From: Actinocatenispora comari
Lineage (GTDB): Bacteria > Actinomycetota > Actinomycetes > Mycobacteriales > Micromonosporaceae
DNA length: 64,000 bases
Reading direction: 5' to 3'
Assembly: GCF_017312725.1 (NCBI RefSeq)
Contig: NZ_BOPO01000125.1
Coordinates: forward strand, 39,789-103,788
Made by a program: the position numbers and the translations under genes. Shown piece by piece: positions 57,597-64,000 of this stretch; position 1 is the stretch's first letter, and the number at the start of each line of letters is the position of its first letter. The notes beneath the pieces were generated by a model. That model ran no database searches, was not told where the DNA came from, and saw only the letters and a program-made list of their open reading frames with translations.

Positions 57597-58919
57597 GTGC
57601 CGAGCGAGCGGAACCTGCGCGTCCTGTTGGCCGGTCAGCGGTTTCGGCGGCTCCTGATCGCCCGGCTGACCAGCCAGTTCTCCGACGGCCTGTTCTCCGG
57701 TGCGTTGGCCGGCAGCATCCTGTTCAACCCGAACGAGCACACCGATCCGGTCGCGATCGCGTCCGGCTTCGCCGTACTGCTGCTGCCGTACTCGATCCTC
57801 GGGCCGTTCGTCGGGGTCTTCCTGGACCGGTGGCTGCGCCGCAACGTGATCAGCTACGCGAACGTGCTGCGCTGCGCGCTCGCGCTGCCGGCCGCGGCGC
57901 TGCTGTACACCGGCCACCCGAATGCGGTGTTCATCCTGTTGGCGCTGCTGGTGATCGGGATCAACCGGTTCATCCTGGCCGGGCACTCGGCGGCGATGCC
58001 GCACGTCGTCGATGGGCCACGGCTGATCACCGCGAACGCCGTGTCGCCGACCCTCGGTACGGTCTGCAACTCAGCCGCGCTCGGCGTCTCGGCGCTCGTA
58101 CAGGTGCTCGTCGGCGGCGGTACCGCCGGGTACGGGCTGCTCGCCACTGCGGCCGCCCTCGGCTACCTGGTCGCCGGCGTGCTCGCCGGCCTCTTCTTCC
58201 ACGGCCGGGAACTCGGCCCGGACGCCTCGGCGCCGGCCGGCGGCTCCGTCCCGGCCGAGCTCTACGCGGTGCTGCGCGGCATGGTCGCCGGCGCCCGGCA
58301 CCTGGTCGGCCACGCCGACTCCACCGCCGTGCTGACCGCACAGTCCGCCTACCGCATCCTGTACGGGGTGCTCACGGTCGCCGCGCTCCTGTTGTACCGC
58401 AACTACTTCCCGACCGCCGGCGGACACCTGCCCGCGCCGGACGACTACACGCAGTCGATCGTCGGGCTCGCGGCGGTGGTGATCGCCGGCGGCGTCGGCT
58501 CGTTCCTCGGCGCGGCGATCACGCCCCCGGCGGCCCGCCGGCTCGGCGACCGCAACTGGGTCACGCTGCTGCTGGCGAGCGCCGGCCTGGTCGTCGTGGT
58601 ACTCGGGTCGCCGTTCCAGCAGGTGCTGCTGGTGATCGCGGTGTTCGCGATCAACATCGCCTCGCAGGGCACCAAGATCGTGGTGGACACCACGCTGCAG
58701 CGGGAGAGCGCCGACGAGTTCCGTGGCCGGGTGTTCAGCGTCAACGACACCACGTACAACATCTGCTACGTGCTGGGCCTGTTCCTCGGCGCGGTGCTGC
58801 TGCCGGCGGACGGCCACTCGCTCACCGCGGTACTCGTCGTGGGCATCGGCTACGCGGTCGTCGGCTTCGGCCACCGCCTGGTACCGCGGCTCTATCCCGT
58901 CCACAGTGGAGTGTCATGA
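57597..58919 (+). CDS. MFS transporter
   Basis: The 440-residue protein has about 12 hydrophobic helices with LRVLLAGQRFRRLLIARLTSQFSDGLFSGALAGSILFN, the GPFVGVFLDRWLRRNVI loop between helices 2 and 3, and a second-half motif RGRVFSVNDTTYNICYVLGLF. It resembles MFS efflux proteins of the type found near lipid or cell-wall genes. Start is GTG at 57597. Its stop overlaps the next gene's ATG (ATGA). Confidence 0.85.
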   Translation: MPSERNLRVLLAGQRFRRLLIARLTSQFSDGLFSGALAGSILFNPNEHTDPVAIASGFAVLLLPYSILGPFVGVFLDRWLRRNVISYANVLRCALALPAAALLYTGHPNAVFILLALLVIGINRFILAGHSAAMPHVVDGPRLITANAVSPTLGTVCNSAALGVSALVQVLVGGGTAGYGLLATAAALGYLVAGVLAGLFFHGRELGPDASAPAGGSVPAELYAVLRGMVAGARHLVGHADSTAVLTAQSAYRILYGVLTVAALLLYRNYFPTAGGHLPAPDDYTQSIVGLAAVVIAGGVGSFLGAAITPPAARRLGDRNWVTLLLASAGLVVVVLGSPFQQVLLVIAVFAINIASQGTKIVVDTTLQRESADEFRGRVFSVNDTTYNICYVLGLFLGAVLLPADGHSLTAVLVVGIGYAVVGFGHRLVPRLYPVHSGVS

Positions 58920-59566
58920 GCTTCGTCGAACTGTCCCACCCGATCACCGACGGCATGGTCACCTACCCGGGGCTGCCGGGCCCGGTGATCCGGGAGCACA
59001 CCAGCCGCGCCGAGAGCACCGCGAACCTCGCCGAGAGCGTCTCGTTCGCCATCCACGGCATCGACCTGGTCGCGAACACCGGCACGTACCTGGATTCGCC
59101 GTACCACTACCACGCGGACGGCGCCGACCTCGCCGCGCTGGCACCGGAACGGCTCGTCGACGTGCCGATCACGGTGATCCGCGCGGTCGGCGTACCGAGC
59201 GTCGGCGCGGCCCTGCTCGGTGATCCGGGCCGGCTGTGGGGGCAGGCGGTGCTGATCGAGACCGGCTGGTCCCGGCACTGGGGGACGCCCGCCTACCTGA
59301 CCGGAAGCCCCTACCTGACCGCCGACGCGGCCCGGGTGCTGATCGACGCCAACGTCGCGCTGGTCGGTGTCGACGCGCTCAACGTGGACGACGTCACCGA
59401 CCGGACCCGGCCCGTCCACAATGGACTGCTGGGCGCCGGCATCCCGATCGTCGAGCACCTCACCAACCTCGCCGCGCTGCCGGACCACGGTGCCCGGCTC
59501 ACCGCCGTACCCCCGCCGGTGCAGGGCATGGCCACCTTCCCGGTCCGCGCCCTCGCCCGCCTCTGA
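58916..59566 (+). CDS. Cyclase/kynurenine formamidase-like protein with altered metal motif
   Basis: The 216-residue protein has SHPITDGMVTYPGLPGP at the N-terminus and ANTGTYLDSPYHYHADGADLAAL, the place of the HxGTHxDxPxH metal motif of cyclase-family hydrolases. The first His is Asn and the second is Tyr here, while Asp, Pro and His are kept. IVEHLTNLAALP is also typical. It may still bind metal with a variant set or act on another substrate. It is translationally coupled to the MFS gene, so the two likely share a pathway. Confidence 0.82.
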   Translation: MSFVELSHPITDGMVTYPGLPGPVIREHTSRAESTANLAESVSFAIHGIDLVANTGTYLDSPYHYHADGADLAALAPERLVDVPITVIRAVGVPSVGAALLGDPGRLWGQAVLIETGWSRHWGTPAYLTGSPYLTADAARVLIDANVALVGVDALNVDDVTDRTRPVHNGLLGAGIPIVEHLTNLAALPDHGARLTAVPPPVQGMATFPVRALARL

Positions 59567-59585
59567 CCCCGCCGTACTGCGGGGC

Positions 59586-60068
59586 TCAGTCGTCCGCCGG
59601 TGGCACGGCCGGGCGCACCCCGGGGCCCGGCGCGGCGACGATCGGGCCGCCGCCCGGGTCGGCGGGCGCCGGCGGAACCGGCCGCTCCGCGGACGCCGAC
59701 GGGCGCGTCGGGTGGTTCACCGGGAGGTGGTCCGGTCGCTGGCGGGGAAACAGGGAGAGCAGGAGCAGCACCCAGCCGAGCACCGTCAGCGCGGTGTGCA
59801 GCAACCCCAGCGTGCCGACGTAGACGGCGAGGTCGGGGGTGTCCCAGTCGCTGCCAAGAACCAGTTGCGGTGCGTCGCTCAGCACGGCGACGGGCGCGAA
59901 GATCAGCAGCGCGTCGATCGCCAACACGACCAGCGCGCACCGAACCAGCGTCCGGGCCGCCGCGAGTCGGGTACGCAACGCCACCGTCAGCACCAGGCCC
60001 ACGACGGTCATGACGACCATCGCTCCGGACGGCAGCACCGCGATCGCGATCGCGATCAGGTCGAGCAT
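59586..60068 (-). CDS. Small four-helix membrane protein with Pro-rich tail
   Basis: The 160-residue protein has four hydrophobic helices (LIAIAIAVLPSGAMVVMTVVGLVLTVAL; LVRCALVVLAIDALLIFAPVAVL; LAVYVGTLGLLHTALTVLGWVLLLLSLF) and a Pro/Ala-rich tail. It is similar in layout to the next two genes on the same strand, suggesting a paralogous trio. Family unknown. Confidence 0.6.
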   Translation of the reverse strand: MLDLIAIAIAVLPSGAMVVMTVVGLVLTVALRTRLAAARTLVRCALVVLAIDALLIFAPVAVLSDAPQLVLGSDWDTPDLAVYVGTLGLLHTALTVLGWVLLLLSLFPRQRPDHLPVNHPTRPSASAERPVPPAPADPGGGPIVAAPGPGVRPAVPPADD

Positions 60069-60197
60069 CGCGCCTCATCTCCCGGGTACGGCGGCGCGGC
60101 GCGGCGCGACGCGGGCCGGGAGAAGAGGCTACTGGGCGTGGACGGGCAGGAACGCCCCGCAGGGCGAACCGGATGAGCGCGACATTTCCCTCCCCGG

Positions 60198-60842
60198 TCA
60201 GTACGGCGAGGGGCCGCCGGGGGTCGTCCAGCCGCCGGGCTGCTGCTCACCCGCCGGGGACCCGGGAGCCTCGGCCGCGCCGTACCGCGGGTGGGCCGTA
60301 CCGGGCTGCTGGCCGGTGCCGAACTGCGGCGTGGCCGCACCCGCCTGCTGGCCGGCGCCGAACTGCGGTTGGGCCGTACCCGCCTGCTGGCCCGTGCCGA
60401 ACTGCGGCGTGGCCGTACCGGGCTGCTGGCCCGGCAGCGATGCGGCGGCGCCGTACTGTCCGGCGGCCGGAGGCTGGTTCCAGGTCTGGGTGGCCGGCTT
60501 CGTCGCGGTGTCGCGGCGGCGGAAGATCGCGATCAGCAGCACCACCCAGCCGGCCGTCGAGATCAGCATGTGCACCGCACCGACGCCCCCGAGCGTCAGG
60601 CTCAGGCTGCTGTAACTCCAGTGGTTCCGGACCGTCATCTGGGGGCCGAACACGCCGAAGAGCATCTGTCCGACGCCGACCAGCGCCGCCACCAGCAGCA
60701 CGACGAACGCGATCAGCATCGCTCCGGACGAGGCGCCGAGCCGGCGGCGGTTGGTCATCGACAGCACCAGCCCGATGCCGGCGACCACCACGCCGGGCAG
60801 GCTGAGCGCGATGTTGATGAGCAGGGTGACGAATCCGGGCAT
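60198..60842 (-). CDS. Membrane protein with GQQ-repeat tail ending GPSPY
   Basis: The 214-residue protein has four membrane segments in the first ~115 residues, then a Gly/Gln/Pro-rich tail with about four 13-residue repeats of the form GQQ[PA]G[TA]A..PQFG, ending GGPSPY. The terminal PSPY is shared with the next upstream gene. Function unknown; the ATG is at 60842. Confidence 0.6.
   Translation of the reverse strand: MPGFVTLLINIALSLPGVVVAGIGLVLSMTNRRRLGASSGAMLIAFVVLLVAALVGVGQMLFGVFGPQMTVRNHWSYSSLSLTLGGVGAVHMLISTAGWVVLLIAIFRRRDTATKPATQTWNQPPAAGQYGAAASLPGQQPGTATPQFGTGQQAGTAQPQFGAGQQAGAATPQFGTGQQPGTAHPRYGAAEAPGSPAGEQQPGGWTTPGGPSPY
60298..60414 (-). repeat. 39-bp in-frame tandem repeat, three full copies
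   Basis: Units at 60298-60336, 60337-60375 and 60376-60414, with partial flanking copies, encode the GQQPGTATPQFGT-type tail of the membrane protein. Confidence 0.85.
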
Positions 60843-61015
60843 CGGCGGGGTCCTCTCCGTGCAACTGGGAAGAACGACGCGACTGACCGGACGGCCGGCG
60901 CGAGGCCCCGACGGTAGCGGTACCGGACCACCCGCCGAGCCGGCGGGAAGCGGTCGCCGCATCCCGGGGCGGCCGCCGCGGGGCGGGACGTCAGGACCGG
61001 ACCACCGAACCCGGA

Positions 61016-61681
61016 TCAGTACGGCGACGGGCCGGCGCCGGGCTGGCCCCACTGCGGCGTTCCCGCGTTGCCACCGGCCCCTGGCTGCGGCTGACCGAAC
61101 CCGGGCTGCGGCGGTTGCGGCGCGAACCCGGGCTGCGGCTGACCCGGTACCGGCTGGCCGAACCCGGGTGCGGGCTGTGCCGCCGGCTGGCCCGACACCG
61201 GCCGAGCGACGCCGGGCTGGGCGGTGCCGGGCTGGGCGCTGCCTGGCTGGGCGGTGCCGGGCTGCGCCGGGACCGACGCGGATTGCCCGCCGAGCGCCGG
61301 GCCGGCGGCGGACTGGGTCGGCCAGCCGGCCTGCGTGGCCCCGCCACCCGGTGCGGTGGTGGACTTCGCCGGCTCGGGCTTCGGCTTGACGAACAGCGCC
61401 ACCAGGATCAGCGCCCAGGACGCGAGCGCCACGACGTCGCGTGCGCCTTCCAGTACCCGGTTGACCATGAGCGCAGTGTCCGGGTTGTGGCTGGCGAACC
61501 AGACGACGTAGACGAGTTCGACGGTGCCGATGCCGGCCGCGACGAGCATCGCCAGGAACCCGAACAGCGCGTACAACGAGCCGCGGCGCTTGATCATGAT
61601 CAGCGACAGCACGAGGCCCACGATCGCGGCGACGATGTCCGGCCCGTACGCCAGGGCGAGGCTCAGGATGAAGTTCAGCAC
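61016..61681 (-). CDS. Membrane protein with Gln/Pro-rich tail ending GPSPY
   Basis: The 221-residue protein has about four hydrophobic segments (LNFILSLALAYGPDIVAAIVGLVLSLIMI; LYALFGFLAMLVAAGIGTVELVYVVWF; VVALASWALILVALFV) and a tail of AQPGT and PQPGFG repeats that ends GAGPSPY. GTG at 61681 after GAAGGGAG is chosen over an ATG ten codons upstream. It looks paralogous to the 60198 gene. Confidence 0.6.
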   Translation of the reverse strand: MLNFILSLALAYGPDIVAAIVGLVLSLIMIKRRGSLYALFGFLAMLVAAGIGTVELVYVVWFASHNPDTALMVNRVLEGARDVVALASWALILVALFVKPKPEPAKSTTAPGGGATQAGWPTQSAAGPALGGQSASVPAQPGTAQPGSAQPGTAQPGVARPVSGQPAAQPAPGFGQPVPGQPQPGFAPQPPQPGFGQPQPGAGGNAGTPQWGQPGAGPSPY

Positions 61682-61837
61682 CTTCGGACTCCCTTCGCTG
61701 ACGTACGGCACGGTGCGGCTCCGCAGCCGCTGGCGGTGACGGGGTTCCTGCGATCATGCCGGCGCGAATCCGACAGGGCAATCACAGCACGCCGATGTGC
61801 ACAGATAGCGGGCTTTCGGCTACCGAAAGGTATGGAG

Positions 61838-63322
61838 CTACTCGATGATGCCCTGCTCGCGGGCCCACCGGAACAGCTCGGCCTCCGCCTCGTCCGGCGG
61901 CAACGGGCCGCGCTCCAGCCGCAGCTCCTTCAGGTGCTTCCAGGCCGCGCCGACGGCCGGGCCCGGCGGGATGTCGAGCAGCTTCATGATCGCGTTGCCG
62001 TCCAGGTCGGGCCGTACCCGGGCGAGGTCCTCCTCGGCCTGGATGCGGTCGATCCGGTCCTCCAGCGCCTGGTAGTCGCGGGCCAGCCCGGCGGCCTTCC
62101 GCCGGTTCCGGGTGGTGCAGTCGGACCGCACCAGCTTGTGCAGCCGGGGCAGCAGGTCGGCGGCGTCCGTCACGTACCGCCGGACCGCGGAGTCGGTCCA
62201 CTCGCCCCGCCCGTACCCGTAGAACCGGAGGTGCAGGGCGACCAGCCGGGACACCTGGGCGATGGTGTCCTTGGGGAACTTGAGCGCCTTCATCCGCTGC
62301 CGGGTCATCCGCGCCCCGACCACCTCGTGATGGTGGAACGAGACGCCGCCGTCGGCACCGATCGCCTTGGTGGCGGGCTTGCCGATGTCGTGCATCAGCG
62401 CGGCCATCCGCAGGATGAAGTCGGGACCGTCCGGCCCCTCCAGCCGTACCGCGTTGTTCACCACGGTGAGCGTGTGCTCGTAGACGTCCTTGTGCTGGGC
62501 GTGCTCGTCGATCTGCATCCGCAGCGCGGGCAGCTCGGGCAGGAAGACCTCGGCCAGCCCGGTGTCGACCAGCAGCCGCAACCCGGCCACCGGGTCGGCG
62601 CCGATCAGCAGCTTCGTCAGCTCGTCCCGGATCCGCTCGGCGGTGATCCGGCCGAGGTCGGCGGCCATCTCGACGATCGCCTGCCGTACCGCCGGGTCGA
62701 CGTCGAACCGCAGTTGCGCGACGAACCGGGCGGCCCGCAGCATCCGCAGCGGGTCGTCGCCGAACGAGTCGGCCGGCGCGCCCGGCGTGCGCAGCGTCCG
62801 GCCGGCGAGGTCGACGAGCCCGCCGTACGGGTCGACGAACTCGTGCCCGGGCACCGAGAACGCCATCGCGTTGACGGTGAAGTCGCGCCGGGCCAGATCG
62901 TCGTCGAGGCTCGTGCCGTACCGGACGATCGGGTTGCGGCTGACCCGGTCGTACGCCTCGGCCCGGTACGTGGTGATCTCGATCCGCAGGCCGCGGCGCT
63001 GCGCGCCGATGGTGCCGAACGCGATGCCGGTCGTCCAGGTCGCCTCGGCCCAGCCGGTCAGCAGTTCCAGCGTCTGCTCCGGGTGCGCGCTGGTGGCGAA
63101 GTCGAGGTCCTGCTCGCGCGCGTCGGCAAGGTCGACGCCGGCCGACAGCAGCGCGCCGGGCCGACCCAGCAACGCGTCCCGGACCGACCCGCCGACCAGG
63201 TGGAGCTGGTGCCCGGCGGCGGCGAACCGCTGCCCCAGCTCGTCCGCGACCGGCGGCACCGTGATCAGCTCGGCCGCGGCCCGGCGCTGCGCGTCGGACG
63301 GCTCCCGTCGAGAGATGGTCAT
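61838..63322 (-). CDS. pcnA: CCA tRNA nucleotidyltransferase
   Basis: The 494-residue protein has the class II nucleotidyltransferase core LHLVGGSVRDALLGR, DLDFATSAHPEQTLELL (DxD), RRDFTVNAMAFSVPG and DPLRMLRAARFVAQLRF, plus an HD domain (LMHDIGKPATKAIG). It adds or repairs the 3' CCA of tRNA. ATG at 63322 (MTISRREPSDAQ) is at the family's normal start; extra in-frame codons upstream are excluded. Confidence 0.95.
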   Translation of the reverse strand: MTISRREPSDAQRRAAAELITVPPVADELGQRFAAAGHQLHLVGGSVRDALLGRPGALLSAGVDLADAREQDLDFATSAHPEQTLELLTGWAEATWTTGIAFGTIGAQRRGLRIEITTYRAEAYDRVSRNPIVRYGTSLDDDLARRDFTVNAMAFSVPGHEFVDPYGGLVDLAGRTLRTPGAPADSFGDDPLRMLRAARFVAQLRFDVDPAVRQAIVEMAADLGRITAERIRDELTKLLIGADPVAGLRLLVDTGLAEVFLPELPALRMQIDEHAQHKDVYEHTLTVVNNAVRLEGPDGPDFILRMAALMHDIGKPATKAIGADGGVSFHHHEVVGARMTRQRMKALKFPKDTIAQVSRLVALHLRFYGYGRGEWTDSAVRRYVTDAADLLPRLHKLVRSDCTTRNRRKAAGLARDYQALEDRIDRIQAEEDLARVRPDLDGNAIMKLLDIPPGPAVGAAWKHLKELRLERGPLPPDEAEAELFRWAREQGIIE

Positions 63323-63604
63323 GCCCGCGCCCCGCTGCGCTCCGACCGGGCCGGCGGCGCGGCCACCCGACGCCCGTGGTTCGCCCGCCCACCGGCGCTC
63401 GCGACGAGCCGGCAGGTACGGACGGCGGGGCACCGGTCGGCGGTGCGGATCGGGGTGCGGCGGCAGCGGCCGCCCGGGTGCATGCTCATGGCCCGGCCAG
63501 CGTACCGAGCCGGGTGGTGGGCCCGACCGGTCGGTGCGCGCGCCGGTCCGCCGGCACGTCCGTTCCCGTCAACCGGTCTCGGAAGCGGGCGCTAGGGTCG
63601 TGTC

Positions 63605-64000
63605 ATGCCGAGCCGTGACCGTACACCCGCCGTCGAACAGGGTGCCCCTGCCGACGGGTCGACGACACGGCCGAGCAATGCGACAAACGACGCCAACACC
63701 GCATCCGGTACCGGTGAGACGCCCCGCCGGCGGTCCCGGCGCCGGCGCCGTCCGCGCCACCGCAACGCATCGACGAAACCCACGTCGCCCGAGGTCACGG
63801 CCATCGACGGGGACCGGTCCGGAGCGCCGACCGGCGACACCGCACCGGCCCGGGACGCGGCGGCCGGCAGCGGTGCGTCCACCGGCGACGGCGTGTCCTC
63901 CGGCGACGCCGCCGACGCGAGCGGTGGCGCGGCCGGGCCGGGCAGCGCGAGCGGTGGCGCGGCCGGGCCGGGCAGCGCGAGCGGTGGCGCGGCCGCGTCC
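63605..64000 (+). CDS. Probable Nudix protein, N-terminal part only
   Basis: The visible 132 residues start MPSRDRTPAVEQGAPADG, contain a basic run RRRSRRRRRPRHRN, then low-complexity Gly/Ala/Ser repeats, and run off the right edge. In Mycobacterium the gene divergent from pcnA is the Nudix gene mutT4 with a similar basic N-terminus, so this assignment is by position and composition only. No catalytic motif is visible. Confidence 0.45.
   Translation, partial: MPSRDRTPAVEQGAPADGSTTRPSNATNDANTASGTGETPRRRSRRRRRPRHRNASTKPTSPEVTAIDGDRSGAPTGDTAPARDAAAGSGASTGDGVSSGDAADASGGAAGPGSASGGAAGPGSASGGAAAS
63918..64000 (+). repeat. 30-bp in-frame tandem repeat at right edge
   Basis: Units containing GCGAGCGGTGGCGCGGCCG recur about three times and continue to the window end, encoding SASGGAAGPG-type repeats. 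Confidence 0.85.

Overview
The window is very GC-rich with GTG/TTG starts, strong GGAGG-type ribosome binding sites and the gene order rpsF-ssb-rpsR-rplI ... dnaB, ponA-type PBP, padR-ino1, pcnA. This is the arrangement near oriC in Actinomycetota such as Mycobacterium. The C-minus ribosomal protein S18, the gene content and the style of the intergenic repeats suggest Micromonosporaceae or a close relative; that family assignment is inference. No insertion sequences, phage genes, tRNA, rRNA or CRISPR arrays were found.

Layout. 1-8.97 kb: the end of an APC permease, a ketopantoate-reductase-like gene, an ECF sigma/anti-sigma-like pair, moaA-moaD, a hydrolase, and GAF, DoxX and Nudix proteins. 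9.3-12.4 kb: a second molybdenum-cofactor operon, moaC, a gephyrin-like moaB-moeA fusion, and moaE. 12.76-13.56 kb: a tandem array of 13 tiny open reading frames, each with its own Shine-Dalgarno. Twelve encode MREHNWS and the last encodes MRERHWT. I regard this as the candidate undescribed system of the window. 13.6-22 kb: a GGDEF-EAL membrane protein, a GT-C-type membrane protein, a phosphoribosyltransferase, a zinc finger, a FadR-type regulator, a broken XRE regulator facing an aldo/keto reductase, and an SPW protein.

22.3-31.8 kb: dnaB carrying a 502-residue intein with class 3 (WCT) features, a DnaA-box-like cluster upstream of it, PolX, a VWA lipoprotein, an RHH gene overlapping a VOC-VOC-GNAT gene under a palindromic promoter, and a phosphoesterase. 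31.9-36.2 kb: a sugar-kinase operon (FGGY kinase, histidine phosphatase, two duplicated 26-codon ORFs, DeoR regulator, hydroxyacid dehydrogenase). 36.3-52.2 kb: the conserved oriC-proximal block (lipoprotein, rplI-rpsR-ssb-rpsF, secreted protein, endonuclease IV, membrane glycosyltransferases, class A PBP, DUF5318, PadR, inositol-phosphate synthase). 52.2-64 kb: an O6-alkylguanine methyltransferase, an NfeD-flotillin pair, a multicopper oxidase operon, an MFS-cyclase operon, three small membrane proteins (two with matching tails), CCA-adding enzyme, and the start of a probable Nudix protein.

Several convergent gene pairs are separated by long perfect GC hairpins. In-frame tandem repeats (15 to 39 bp units) recur in linkers and tails of unrelated proteins.
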